Positions 14,250 to 24,059 of a DNA stretch of 64,000 nucleotides are shown here, in pieces. The notes beneath the pieces were generated by a model, which made no database searches, was not told the origin of the DNA, and saw nothing but the letters and a program-made list of their open reading frames with translations. The first letter of the stretch is position 1; the number at the start of each line of letters is the position of its first letter. The stretch is taken from NCBI GenBank assembly GCA_046635845.1, contig JAQQXN010000003.1. One strand, given 5' to 3'. Position numbers and translations under genes: made by a program. Origin of the DNA: UBA168 sp011055275 (GTDB lineage: Archaea; Thermoproteota; Thermoprotei_A; Marsarchaeales; UBA168).

Positions 14250-17135
14250 TCAGCAGCGATAAACAAAGCGCTCCAGAAGAAATAAAGGTAATTCCGAAAT
14301 TAAACTCATAAATTCCTTTTCTTTACCTTCAAAAGGAAAAAAGCCCCCCAGGCTTCTGCCGAAAGTAAAGGGCTTTCGAGCGACGCCCAGTTCGACCAAA
14401 CGCATCTCCTTTACCTCTCCCGCCCTAAGGTAAAGCCTGCGCACCTGAGGCCTGCCGTCGACCAGCAGCTCTATGGGAACCAGGTCAGCAATCGGTCCCC
14501 CGTTCTCGACTTTCAACTCATATTGGGAAGTCCTCTCAACTCTCGCGTTAGCTCTTATCTCTTTTTCAACCCTTAAGGGCAGCGAAAGGGAAAGGTCGCC
14601 CACAGAGCTTCCCACGAGAAGCTCGTAGTCCCCGGCGGGAACGTACCTCCTCATCTCGCTATCGTAAATGGCCAAGTCGTCAAGGGAAAGCGGCAGCTCC
14701 ACCGCAATTCTCGAGTTGCCACTTACGGTTACCTTCTTGAAGGCCTTAAGCGCTACCTGCGGCGTGGAGACGTGGGTAGGAGGGTAACGCGCGTAAAGCT
14801 GCACCACGCACTTCCCGCTTCTGCTTGAGGAGTTAGCGATCGTCAACCTCACCTTCCACCCATTTCCTTCCCTTTCCAGCTTTCCATCCTCGTACCGAAA
14901 GCTCGCGTAACTCAGCCCATGCCCAAAGGGGAAAAGTGGAGTTCCCTGCATGTCCACGTAATCGCTCACCCTTCCGGAGGGCTTCTGGTAGTGGTAAAGG
15001 GGAAGTTGCCCCTCGAAGAGAGGCCAAGTGAAGGGAAGCCTTCCACCTGGGTCCTCCTTTCCAAAGAGCACGGCGGCCACCGCGGAGCCTCCTTCCTCTC
15101 CCGGGTACCAGGCGTGAAGTACGGCCCTTGCTTTTTTGAGCCAGTCACCCGTGACCGCGGAGCCACCGACTATGACCACCACCGCTTTCTCGTTGGCATT
15201 GAGCACCTCTTTGACTAGCTTCTCCTGGGGACGCGAAAGCGCGAGCTTTGCCCTATCCCTTTGCTCACCTTCATGCAGCCCGACGACTACCACTACCGCA
15301 TCCGCCCTTGACGCGACCTCCGCCGCCTTGCGAATTTCGGCCTCGTCATCCCTTTCCCAACCAAGCCTTACATACGCGTAGCCGTGAGCCGCTCTCCTGT
15401 ACTCGAGGCCGAAAGCGCGCTTACCAGCGCTAAGCGAAATGGAGCCATCTTCCGTCGAATCGCGCGCCCGAACCACTTCTTTCCCATCGATGTTTAACGT
15501 GGCCTCGCCTCCCATGCTCACCAGCCTGAAGGTGTACTTCCCTTCTTTGGGGACGCTCAAAAACCCCGAGAAGGAAGCAAAGTACTGGCCAGATATTCCC
15601 GGGAAGGGCGAGCCATATCCCCAGTCAAACCTGCAGAACCCATCCCAAGGGGAGACTATGCCACTCCAGGTTGGCTTTTCCCGCGGTTCCCCCTCAGAGG
15701 TGCTGAAAACTTGAGCTAGAAGGCCTCTCTCCTTTCCATCGGGGGCCGTTAAGTAGCTGTTCGGAATCGTCAGATCGGCATCCATGTCGGGATCGCAACC
15801 AGGCTCGTACGTGATGCTTATACCCATTTTCTGCGCTTCTTCCCTTATGCCTTCAAGGATGGTCTTGACGCTCCTGGGCGTCCCCGCGTAGCCTCCCAAG
15901 TTATCGCGCTCCGCAAACTCTCCAATCACCGAAAGCGAGCTCACATTGGCAAGGGGAAGAATTCCGTCGTTCTTAAGCAGGACCATGGAATCAACGGCCG
16001 CCTCGTAAGCGAGCTCGCGCGCCCCAGCGTCCTCGGCTTCTGCGTCATCGGGATTTACGTAGGGATCGTCAAAGAGGCCTATTGCGAACTTAGCCCTGAG
16101 CACCCTTCTAACCGCCTCGTCCACGTCCTTTTCGTTTACCAGCCCCTGTTCAAGGGCGCGCTCCAGTGGCTTCTCGTAGAGCTCGGCTTGAGGAAGCTCC
16201 ACGTCGAGACCAGATTTGAGCGCAAGGGCAGCTGCCTCCTCAGGCGACGATGCGGCCCTGTGCTTGTAAAGGATGCCAGCGACGGATCCGTAGTCTGAGA
16301 CCACAAATCCGCTAAAGCCCAGCTCACCGCGAAGGAGGTCGGTCAGCAGCCACCTGTTTGAAGAGCACGGCACACCGTCGATCGAATTGTAGGCAGCCAT
16401 CACCGAAAGGGCTCCTGCCCTGAAGCTCTCCTCAAAGGGAATAAGCTCGGTCTCCCTGATTATCCTCTCTGAGAGGTGGATCTCGCCGCTATCCCTCCCT
16501 CCTTCCCCGACGAAGTTCATTATGAAGTGCTTTGGGGTAGCTATTACCTTTTCCCGGGAAAAGGCCTCCACGTAAGAGCGGGCCAAGCTCGCGGCCAAGG
16601 TCGGATCCTCTCCAAAGGTCTCCTCGGTCCTGCCTGCCCTAACATCCCATGTGAGGTTGACGACTGGAGAAAGGCACTGCCTTATTCCCCTGTTCCTAGT
16701 CTCCTTGGCTATGGCGCTCGCCACCCTTCCCACGAGCTCTGGATCCCACGTGGCACCCAACGCTATGGCCTGCGGAAAGACCGTGGAGTGCCTGGCAACG
16801 CAGCCGTGAAGGCATTCGTCGTGAACTATAACGGGTACGCCAAGCCTCGTTTCCTCGATCGCCTTCCTCTGAAGCTCGTTGGCTTCTTCAGCCGCCTGCC
16901 GCGGCTCTAAGGTCCTCAAAACCACTGAAAGGTTCCCTACGCCTGAATCGGATTTGAAGCTCGACCTGAGCTCGCGAAGCTTCTCCTGTAACGTCATGCG
17001 AGAGAGCAAGTCCTCAACGCGCCTCTCGATGGGTAGAGAGGGATCCTCGTAAGGATCCTTCATTCCGTTCTTATTGTGATCTATCCATCCGTTCCTGTAA
17101 AGCTCCTTTTTGGCCTTTGGCCAAAGGTAAGGCAT
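14250..17135 (-). CDS. glycoside hydrolase family 3 with PA14 insertion
   Basis: GH3 enzymes remove beta-linked glucose, xylose or related sugars from non-reducing ends. Domain order: TIM barrel (about 35-350) with KHF and the nucleophile Asp281 in VVSDYGSV; alpha/beta sandwich starting at about 375; a PA14 domain inserted at about 470-610 (GKYTFRL...NIDGKEV); then the rest of the sandwich with LHEGEQRDR, which carries the likely acid/base Glu; and a C-terminal fibronectin type III-like domain (about 735-870). The length of 961 residues is normal for PA14-containing GH3 proteins. There is no signal peptide, so it is intracellular. The TATA box at 17155 fits the ATG. It is divergent from the aldo/keto reductase. 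Exact specificity is not readable. Confidence 0.92.
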   Translation of the reverse strand: MPYLWPKAKKELYRNGWIDHNKNGMKDPYEDPSLPIERRVEDLLSRMTLQEKLRELRSSFKSDSGVGNLSVVLRTLEPRQAAEEANELQRKAIEETRLGVPVIVHDECLHGCVARHSTVFPQAIALGATWDPELVGRVASAIAKETRNRGIRQCLSPVVNLTWDVRAGRTEETFGEDPTLAASLARSYVEAFSREKVIATPKHFIMNFVGEGGRDSGEIHLSERIIRETELIPFEESFRAGALSVMAAYNSIDGVPCSSNRWLLTDLLRGELGFSGFVVSDYGSVAGILYKHRAASSPEEAAALALKSGLDVELPQAELYEKPLERALEQGLVNEKDVDEAVRRVLRAKFAIGLFDDPYVNPDDAEAEDAGARELAYEAAVDSMVLLKNDGILPLANVSSLSVIGEFAERDNLGGYAGTPRSVKTILEGIREEAQKMGISITYEPGCDPDMDADLTIPNSYLTAPDGKERGLLAQVFSTSEGEPREKPTWSGIVSPWDGFCRFDWGYGSPFPGISGQYFASFSGFLSVPKEGKYTFRLVSMGGEATLNIDGKEVVRARDSTEDGSISLSAGKRAFGLEYRRAAHGYAYVRLGWERDDEAEIRKAAEVASRADAVVVVVGLHEGEQRDRAKLALSRPQEKLVKEVLNANEKAVVVIVGGSAVTGDWLKKARAVLHAWYPGEEGGSAVAAVLFGKEDPGGRLPFTWPLFEGQLPLYHYQKPSGRVSDYVDMQGTPLFPFGHGLSYASFRYEDGKLEREGNGWKVRLTIANSSSRSGKCVVQLYARYPPTHVSTPQVALKAFKKVTVSGNSRIAVELPLSLDDLAIYDSEMRRYVPAGDYELLVGSSVGDLSLSLPLRVEKEIRANARVERTSQYELKVENGGPIADLVPIELLVDGRPQVRRLYLRAGEVKEMRLVELGVARKPFTFGRSLGGFFPFEGKEKEFMSLISELPLFLLERFVYRC

Positions 17136-17154
17136 AAGGGCATGGGCGCATTCC

Positions 17155-17162
17155 CTTTTAAG
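17155..17162 (-). promoter_or_regulatory. TATA box of the GH3 gene
   Basis: CTTTTAAG or its complement is centred 24 nt before the ATG at 17135, which implies a leaderless message. Confidence 0.6.
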
Positions 17163-17228
17163 CGCTCCCGATTCCTAAGGCCTATTCAAGGAGCGAAATC
17201 GCTGGTGTAGAGGGCTAGGGACATCAGG

Positions 17229-17255
17229 TTTTAATCTTACGACACAAAGTAAGAT
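17229..17255 (+). promoter_or_regulatory. promoter and inverted-repeat operator of the aldo/keto reductase gene
   Basis: TTTTAAT at 17229-17235 is the TATA element, 25 nt before the ATG. Overlapping it is a perfect inverted repeat, ATCTTAC (17234-17240) and GTAAGAT (17249-17255), with an 8-nt spacer ending one base before the ATG. This position covers the expected transcription start, as a repressor site would. Confidence 0.55.
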
Positions 17256-17256
17256 C

Positions 17257-18048
17257 ATGATAGAAAAAGAATTAGGCCGGACAGGAGAGAAGGTACCTGT
17301 CATCGGGCTGGGCACGTGGGCCCTTTATGGCGAGCGCGGGGAGGAAGCCCTCATAGCTGGGGTAAAAGCAGGAGCTTACCTTATAGATACGGCGGAGGCC
17401 TATGGAACCGAACCGCTAGTGGGAAGAGCTCTGTCAAAACTAAAGGCTGAGGGCGTTAAGGTATTTCTGGCCACGAAAGTATCGCCTGAGCACTTTCACC
17501 ACGACGACGTCATTAAGTCATGCGAGGGAAGCCTGAAGAGGCTTGGCCTAAGCACCATCGACCTCTACCAGCTCCACTGGCCAAATCCCTCCGTTCCCAT
17601 ATCGGAAACGGTGAAGGCCATGGAAGAGCTGGTGGACCAGGGGAAAATAAGGTACATAGGAGTAAGCAACTTCTCGGTCAAACAGCTTGAGGAGGCAAGG
17701 GCCTCGATGAAGAAGTACGACGTAGTGTCGAATCAGGTGAGGTATAGCCCATGGGATAGAAAGATAGAAAAGGAGCTCATGCCTTACTGCGAGAAGGAGA
17801 AAATAACCGTGATCGCGTACAGCCCCTTGGAGCACGGAAGGGTTTTCTCTCGCGAGGACGAGGTAAGAGCAAAACTGGAGAAGATCGGCAACGCTCACGG
17901 GAAGAGCTGGATTCAGGCTGCTCTGGCTTGGCTCGTCTCCAAGCCGCAGGTGGTAGCCATACCCAAGGCATCCACGCCAGAGCACGCGGTTGAAGATGCA
18001 GGAGCTGGAGACCTCGTGCTAACTCCGGAAGAGGTCTCGGCTCTATAA
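17257..18048 (+). CDS. aldo/keto reductase
   Basis: This is an NAD(P)H-dependent oxidoreductase of the AKR superfamily, reducing aldehydes or ketones including sugars. The catalytic tetrad is visible: Asp44 and Tyr49 in LIDTAEAYG, Lys74 in LATKV, His107 in LYQLHWP. The length of 263 residues is complete, ending in the usual LTPEEVSAL region. The cofactor-binding part is IAYSPLEHG and VVAIPKAS. The gene stands alone on the plus strand beside glycosidases, so a role in pentose or uronate metabolism is plausible but inferred. The perfect 7-bp inverted repeat at its start suggests specific regulation. Confidence 0.92.
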   Translation: MIEKELGRTGEKVPVIGLGTWALYGERGEEALIAGVKAGAYLIDTAEAYGTEPLVGRALSKLKAEGVKVFLATKVSPEHFHHDDVIKSCEGSLKRLGLSTIDLYQLHWPNPSVPISETVKAMEELVDQGKIRYIGVSNFSVKQLEEARASMKKYDVVSNQVRYSPWDRKIEKELMPYCEKEKITVIAYSPLEHGRVFSREDEVRAKLEKIGNAHGKSWIQAALAWLVSKPQVVAIPKASTPEHAVEDAGAGDLVLTPEEVSAL

Positions 18049-18421
18049 AAAGCCATAGCGCGCCTTTATTTTTAGCAACCCATGATACAATTATTTAGGC
18101 TACAAGGCAACGAAAAGAAGAGACCTGATATGGAAAGAAATGCTCTACAGAAGTGTCTTTCTCAATAATAGAGAAAAACTTTTATGAGGATACCAAGACA
18201 ATCCAAACAATTATGATGGAGGATATTCAAAGGGGAGGGACATACAAGGCGATCGTTTGCCACCCTAACGCAAAATCGGTAAAGGACAATTTGTGAAGGT
18301 ATACGAGGCAAAAATAGTGTAGCCTAAAATTTGTCAACGCAACGACGCGCAAACACTATATGTAGCTAAGCTGCTTCTCAGCTAAGGCCCTTGATGCTTA
18401 CATGCTCAGATTCGGTTTGCG
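18049..18421. other. AT-rich intergenic stretch
   Basis: No gene is supported. A 27-codon frame at 18213-18296 (starts MMEDIQRGGTYKA) has no recognisable relatives. A T-rich segment at 18062-18076 may terminate the aldo/keto reductase transcript. Confidence 0.4.
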
Positions 18422-20668
18422 TTATCGATGCTTGCGATGACGAAGAACAGAGAAGAACACTATGGCAATCATACCCAGTATAAGTACGACTATGCCCGCG
18501 TAAACAACAAGATGTAACAGGGCCTGTTTCCTGTTCGCCTGCTGAACGCTAGTGCTTGTTGAAGAGTTAACACCGTCCACCGAGGCAGTAATGCTGGCGA
18601 TTCCGCGTTTTGAGAACACGTAGGGTAAGTTCGCAACACCCCGAACATCTGTGGTCTCAATTCCCACAATTGTACCATTTACGGAGAAGCTTACATCTGC
18701 GCCCTTGACTGGAGTACCGTTTGTGAACTTAGCAACGGCAGTCAGGGTTACTGCTTGCCCAACCATTATGATCGATGGAGCTTTTGCCGATATCTGAATT
18801 CTGAACGCAGTTGCAGGTATGACCGTCAACTTTCCGGACGCGCTTACCGAGGGATAAGAAGAGAGCAATGCCATTATCGAAACGGCTCCAACGGATTTGG
18901 GGATATATACCAGCGTTGCGACGCCAGAAGAATTTGTCGTGGTGCTACCTACATATGAGCCATTACAGTAGAAGGATATCGAAACGCGCGAGACGGGAGC
19001 TCCCTGACTTGTAGCAGATGCCGTGAGGATTACTTCATGACCAACCGGAACCGCTGAGGTCGACTCGAAGAGGGATATGGAAGGAGGCGGAAGGACCTGA
19101 ATAGTCCTGTTTCCGCAGGCGAACGGGTACTTCTGGAGCTCAACCGCCAAGGAGACGTTGCCCGCCTCATCAACGGTGGCCGTGAACTGGGCCATGCCCT
19201 GGGCGTCCGTGGTGGAGCTGGCAACCTCCTTGCCGTTTATGAGAAGTATAACATCTGCGTTACCCATGGCAAAGCCACTTGACGAGGTGACCCAAGTGGT
19301 TACGTTAAACGGGACACCGGCCAAAGGCTCGCTCGGCGAGGTCGCTATCGTGAAAAGGGCCCCAGCGAAACCGTACCCGGGAGGCGGGCTAAGGCGAAGG
19401 GAGACGTTGCCGTCATCAAAGGTGACGTTGAAGGTCCTGGAGGAAGGGCTGAAGACGCCGCTGGGAGATGCCACGTTGAAGCCCTCGGGTATGAAGAAGT
19501 CAGCCCAGCCCGACTTACCCGCGAAAGTGGCGTTAACTACGACTGAGCTAACGACACCATCTGACGTGACGTTCATTACGACAAGTGAGGATACTGGAAC
19601 TGAAGATAGGCGAGGATAGGCTTCATCGAGAATCCCCAAGAAGGGATTGCTCTTATAATTTACGTCGGGCCACCACCCGGTCCAACCATATCCCCAGTAC
19701 GTCCAGGCAAGGCCATATTGGTTAAACGCCTCAGTGGAGAGGAGAGGAGAATTGTAGCCTGACCCAAACTCCCCGACGTAAACGGGCACATCCCAACGGT
19801 CTCCCGCGGTAAGCGCCGCGTAAAGGGGAGCGCTCAAGGGGTTAGCCCAGTAGTCGTGAACCTCCAGCGCCAACTTGTGCGCTGGGTCGGTTGGCTCAAC
19901 CCAGTTGTTGGGATGCGTTCCAGAGTCCCATTCAGAAGTCTCGAAGAATATCACGTGCCTCTGGTCCACCTTCCTTATGGCCGATATGGCCATGTCGTAA
20001 ACCCTTGCCATGTTTTCGTACATCTGCTGGGAAGTCCAGTTGGTAGGGGTAGTGGGCTCGTTGAATAGGTCATAACCCAGAACTCCGGGATCGTTGGCGA
20101 ACTGGGACGCCACGTACTCCCACATGTTCGCGAAGTCCTGCTCAACCGTGGTGTTGGACCAGAAGTAGGCCTTGTCCTTCTCCATCGCGTTCTCCCCTCC
20201 TGCATAAGGCACAGCCCAAAGTGGAAGACCATAACCCCCTTCGCTCTTAAAAACGGAAGACCACAAAAACTGTTGCATATCAATAATAACGTATATACCG
20301 TAGCGATTTGCCATTGCTACTGCCTGCTTTACCTGGCTCATGTATGACGAATTGTAAACCCCGGGCTTCGGTTCTACGAAGCTCCAATCTATGGGCAGTC
20401 TTATCACGTTAAATCCCCAAGAGGCCATGGCCTGGAAGTCCTCAAGAGTGCACGTGAAACTATCGAATTCTGGCCCCGAGTAATCCGCACCATGAAGGAG
20501 AACGTAAGTGCCGTTATAGTACGCGAGGCGCGTGCCTCTCACCGTTATCCAAGGAAGCGAGGAGTAAGTGGGAGGGAACGATGATGATGCCGTTTGCGCC
20601 AGCGTCTGATGGGGAACTGCTGCGCAAAGAGCTATTAAAAGAAGCCCCATAACAGACTTAAACTCCAT
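18422..20668 (-). CDS. secreted, membrane-anchored GH5 family glycosidase with Ig-like repeats
   Basis: A signal peptide (residues 1-25, ending QTLAQ) is followed by a GH5-type TIM barrel (about 35-370). It has the HGADY motif, YDLFNEPT with acid/base Glu204, and VYVGEFGSG with nucleophile Glu300. Three Ig-like modules follow (about 450-530, 540-620, 630-710), each with the G-x-P-V/F...N-G...S-S-T-T-D-x-x-G-x-A pattern. A C-terminal membrane helix (about 717-742) and a short basic tail (RHRKHR) anchor it with the catalytic domain outside. Many N-x-S/T sequons fit surface glycosylation. The ATG at 20668 is chosen because the signal peptide begins there and a TATA box lies 23 nt upstream. The substrate could be cellulose, mannan or another beta-glycan. 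Confidence 0.85.
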   Translation of the reverse strand: MEFKSVMGLLLIALCAAVPHQTLAQTASSSFPPTYSSLPWITVRGTRLAYYNGTYVLLHGADYSGPEFDSFTCTLEDFQAMASWGFNVIRLPIDWSFVEPKPGVYNSSYMSQVKQAVAMANRYGIYVIIDMQQFLWSSVFKSEGGYGLPLWAVPYAGGENAMEKDKAYFWSNTTVEQDFANMWEYVASQFANDPGVLGYDLFNEPTTPTNWTSQQMYENMARVYDMAISAIRKVDQRHVIFFETSEWDSGTHPNNWVEPTDPAHKLALEVHDYWANPLSAPLYAALTAGDRWDVPVYVGEFGSGYNSPLLSTEAFNQYGLAWTYWGYGWTGWWPDVNYKSNPFLGILDEAYPRLSSVPVSSLVVMNVTSDGVVSSVVVNATFAGKSGWADFFIPEGFNVASPSGVFSPSSRTFNVTFDDGNVSLRLSPPPGYGFAGALFTIATSPSEPLAGVPFNVTTWVTSSSGFAMGNADVILLINGKEVASSTTDAQGMAQFTATVDEAGNVSLAVELQKYPFACGNRTIQVLPPPSISLFESTSAVPVGHEVILTASATSQGAPVSRVSISFYCNGSYVGSTTTNSSGVATLVYIPKSVGAVSIMALLSSYPSVSASGKLTVIPATAFRIQISAKAPSIIMVGQAVTLTAVAKFTNGTPVKGADVSFSVNGTIVGIETTDVRGVANLPYVFSKRGIASITASVDGVNSSTSTSVQQANRKQALLHLVVYAGIVVLILGMIAIVFFSVLRHRKHR

Positions 20669-21229
20669 AGATTTTATGTGAAAAATAAATTTAAGTGTTT
20701 GGGCAAGACGTTCTGCTAGATAATGCTCATGAATTTTCAGCACATATTGATTCTTATGAAGAAAATCAAGCGAAGGAAATCAAGACAAGCCAAAGATCCT
20801 CCATGAAATACGATTTGTTCCAAAATTTATGAGCAGTTTTATAAATAGATTTCAAATTATTCATCAAATCAAGGACGATATTTTCATACCAAGCCACAAG
20901 CTTTTCGAAAAGATTATCAAACGGCTTGCCAGTTACAGACTCAACAGACTAGAGAGATAAAAATTCCCTCTTTTACCTTTAGGAAATTCTAGCTTATCCG
21001 CTTGACGTCCCAACCGGTATAAAGCTCGGTGCCTGACTCATGGGAGAGGCAACCAGCATAAACCTAAATATGGAGAACGTCTCGCCATAACCAATCCGGC
21101 CAGTTAAAGCAATCAACTTCGTCACAATACCGTGCACGCTCACATGGCTGGCATCAAGCTTTCATCGTCAGCTATGTTTAGTTCAGCGTTTAAGATCTTC
21201 ATGTTCGGAACATAATCAAACATTTATAG
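20669..21229. other. AT-rich intergenic stretch
   Basis: Besides the GH5 promoter at its left end, I see no gene or RNA. Base composition is clearly more AT-rich than the glycosidase genes to the left. Confidence 0.4.
20687..20695 (-). promoter_or_regulatory. TATA box of the GH5 gene
   Basis: CTTAAATTT on the coding strand is centred 23 nt before the ATG at 20668. It supports that start over an upstream one. Confidence 0.6.
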
Positions 21230-21235
21230 AAAAAA
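21230..21235 (-). terminator. T6 tract directly after the first solute-binding protein gene
   Basis: Six T on the coding strand follow the TAA stop immediately. Confidence 0.45.
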
Positions 21236-23938
21236 TTATTTTTGCTGCTGCGGCTGTGATTGTGGTCCCTTCTTGCCGCCGCGCCTGCTAAGCGCGAGCA
21301 CCACTGCGACCACTACTATTACGACCACGACTGCCGTAACGATGGCGTAGAGCGTGGTGTTGCTGCTGGAGGGGGTGGTAGGTGTAGGCGTTACTGAAGG
21401 TGCGGTGACGTTAAGCGATACCGTGTTGGAGGTTATGGATGGGGCCGAAACCAGGTTGGCCATTAGCGTCTCAACGCCAACGGCGGAAGGCGTGTAGGTG
21501 AAGGAGGCCTGACCGTTGCTACCCGTCGTCGAAGTACCTATTCCGCCGCCGTTGGCGAAGAAGCCAACCGAGTAGCCTGATGCGGGAGTGCCGTTCGGGA
21601 ACGTGGCCGTTGCCGTAAGGACCACAGGAGAGCCCTGTATGACTGAGGACTTGCTCACGGACAGGGACAGGGTCGGGTAGACCTTCGTCGGGGTTATGGT
21701 GGTTGGCTTCTCAACGGTTATCGTAATACCAGGTGCCTTAATCGTAGGTTCATAAGCCAAGTAAGCAGCGATAACTTGCGTCCCAGCTTGAGTTGGTGTG
21801 TATTCAAATGATGCCTGGCCGTTAGATCCTGTAACAGTTGAACCTATTTCAGCTCCGCTCGCAACGAAGGCAACTGTGACGCCTGCGGCAGGAGTTCCAT
21901 TGGCGTAGGTAACTGTTGCTGTTAAAGTAGTAGGAGTCCCGGCAATCATGGTCGTGGGACTGGCAATTAGCGAGATCTTACTGGTCGACAGTGCGCTGGC
22001 ACTATACCGAGCCGAGTAGGACGGGGACAAACCGAGGAAGGCATCGTATTCGGGTGAAAGACTATTAGTTGTTATAGCTTCCTCCAAGGGCGAGTTAACA
22101 CCTGGTGGCGTGACTCCAAGTATAATTGTGTAGTACTGAACCATATTAGCGTTAAGAGGCCAAGGCAACATTGCCACTGTTTCCCATAGCTCCTGCGTGG
22201 TATAAGGTAAGGAATTAATCCAGGTCAAGTTAAAGACCTTCGGATTGTATTGGACGGGTATCATCTTTGCTTCTATTGGAATCACAGGAGCTTGGCTGTC
22301 AACAAAAGCTGCAAGCTGGATCATCGTTTGGTTGTACTCTGCACTTAGTGGCACGCTCGATTCGAGTTTCGTGAACCATTGATTCATCTGGAAAGTGCCC
22401 TTTGTCCCATTAGGATATGTGATTGGATAGTATTTGCTTGGCAACCAGCCATTTGCAGTAGACGTAGGATAAATACCTGCCCACCACCAGCCGATTTGCC
22501 AAGCCGTTGCAAAGCTGTTAGCCAACGCTATGGCGCCTATCAATCCAAGCTGGAAATCTCCGTTGGGCTCTATACTACCCCAAAGCGTGCTCGCATCGTC
22601 TGCGTATACTTGCGTTGGGATACCAAAAGCTGTCAACTGGCTAGCCACGTTTTCGATTATGTCGTCCTCCGCTGTCCATCCTGCAACAGTCTGTATCGCC
22701 AGAGTGAATTCTTGGCCGTTGGGAGCATACCAGACTCCGCCTTTCTTAGTAAAGCCAACGCTCTCCAGCAATTGTGCTGCTTCTTGAGGATTATAAGTGA
22801 AGTTCGTCAGCATCTTATTATACCATGATGGTATGTCGTCGTATGGCAGAGTGAAGCCTAAGATGTGATAATTGGGTTCAACCAACTCGACACCCGGTGC
22901 ATTCCAAGCATCACAAGCTTCGGTACGGTTAAAAGCGTACTCAAGAGCTAACCTTACCTGCGTGTAATTAAGTGGATACAAACCAGGATTTATCGTAAGC
23001 TCCGGACCCCAGAAAGCAGGAGCCAGCATCACGTCTTGTCCTGCACTCTTCAAAACTCCTATTTGCGATGCCGAGAAAGATACAGTCGACCAAGTTACCT
23101 GTCCTGCTAGAATTGCATTCATCGTTTGTCCGTTACCACCAGTATACCATATTATGAACTCGGGGTTATAGTCTTGCCACGTGTGGTATGGGAACACAGT
23201 TGCCCACGCGTTAAGCAAGTTCTGAGGATCAAGGTGCCAAACGACGTAAGGCGGAGATACTGTAACGTAGTAAGGACCTATAAACCATGGTGGCTGGTTA
23301 TATTGTTCTATTGCAGTGCCCTGGGCCGCCGCCTCTGTGGAGTTCATTGCTTGAAGCTTTGTTACCCACGACTTCCAGAGGTACCAAGGCGTGGCTATGT
23401 CTGAAGTCAGCATTAGGTCGGGAACCGTTGGCGCCCATGTGTTAAGGGTAAACTCAATGGTATAGTTGTTTATAACCTTTATCTTGCTAGCATTAAGATA
23501 AGGCGCATACCATGAATAAACTTTTGCGCCAATATAAAATTGTGCATAAACGTCCCAAGCGCTGAACGGCATTGCAGCACTTCCATTATACCACGATAAT
23601 CCTTTCCTAAGGTACAAGATAAAGCTACTATTCTGAGGATATTCGGAAATTCCCGCGGCTAGACCTGGCAAAAATATGTTATTCATCCTATCGTAATACA
23701 TAAGGGGAACATCGTTTGTGGCTTGTGCGTCTATAAGGCTCGACGGATTGAAGATATTCCAAACAGGCATAGAAGGCGTGTACAACAGAGTGGAGTTCTG
23801 CGTGGTAACTATTTGCGGGGCCTGCTGAGCTGAAACGGGTGCGATGAAGCCACCCATCGCGAGGCTACTTAACAGGAAGACCGCTACTGCAAAAAGAGCC
23901 GCAACCTTTTTAACGAAATTCCTCAACTTATTCTCCAC
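21236..23938 (-). CDS. membrane-anchored family 5 extracellular solute-binding protein with two Ig-like modules
   Basis: This is an ABC-type solute-binding protein of the peptide/oligosaccharide (SBP_bac_5) class. After a signal peptide (about 1-38, ending APVSAQ) the binding domain runs to about residue 640. Typical segments are LYLRKGLSWYNG, AWDVYAQFYIG, LNYTQVRLALEYAFNR and AQLLESVGFTKKGGVWY. Two Ig-like modules follow (about 655-745 and 757-845), then a membrane helix (about 863-885) and the tail RRGGKKGPQSQPQQQK. The arrangement places the domain outside, tethered by its C-terminus. Start is GTG with a TTTAAA box about 20 nt upstream. No permease or ATPase gene is adjacent. It is paralogous to the protein at 40427-42787. 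DNA for the second Ig module is GC-richer than the binding domain. Confidence 0.88.
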   Translation of the reverse strand: MENKLRNFVKKVAALFAVAVFLLSSLAMGGFIAPVSAQQAPQIVTTQNSTLLYTPSMPVWNIFNPSSLIDAQATNDVPLMYYDRMNNIFLPGLAAGISEYPQNSSFILYLRKGLSWYNGSAAMPFSAWDVYAQFYIGAKVYSWYAPYLNASKIKVINNYTIEFTLNTWAPTVPDLMLTSDIATPWYLWKSWVTKLQAMNSTEAAAQGTAIEQYNQPPWFIGPYYVTVSPPYVVWHLDPQNLLNAWATVFPYHTWQDYNPEFIIWYTGGNGQTMNAILAGQVTWSTVSFSASQIGVLKSAGQDVMLAPAFWGPELTINPGLYPLNYTQVRLALEYAFNRTEACDAWNAPGVELVEPNYHILGFTLPYDDIPSWYNKMLTNFTYNPQEAAQLLESVGFTKKGGVWYAPNGQEFTLAIQTVAGWTAEDDIIENVASQLTAFGIPTQVYADDASTLWGSIEPNGDFQLGLIGAIALANSFATAWQIGWWWAGIYPTSTANGWLPSKYYPITYPNGTKGTFQMNQWFTKLESSVPLSAEYNQTMIQLAAFVDSQAPVIPIEAKMIPVQYNPKVFNLTWINSLPYTTQELWETVAMLPWPLNANMVQYYTIILGVTPPGVNSPLEEAITTNSLSPEYDAFLGLSPSYSARYSASALSTSKISLIASPTTMIAGTPTTLTATVTYANGTPAAGVTVAFVASGAEIGSTVTGSNGQASFEYTPTQAGTQVIAAYLAYEPTIKAPGITITVEKPTTITPTKVYPTLSLSVSKSSVIQGSPVVLTATATFPNGTPASGYSVGFFANGGGIGTSTTGSNGQASFTYTPSAVGVETLMANLVSAPSITSNTVSLNVTAPSVTPTPTTPSSSNTTLYAIVTAVVVVIVVVAVVLALSRRGGKKGPQSQPQQQK

Positions 23939-24059
23939 TTATTGTTAGCATTAGCTTTTAAACTTTAGCACATTAATCTTCAATTAAAGCATGATTCCAG
24001 CTCCTTGATCTTTTGAATTTTTGAATAAATCCTGGATTATAGGATTTCGCGCTATCCAC

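Noticed and set aside
18213..18296. 27-codon frame starting MMEDIQRGG
   Set aside because: Too short, no homology recognised and no clear ribosome binding site or promoter.
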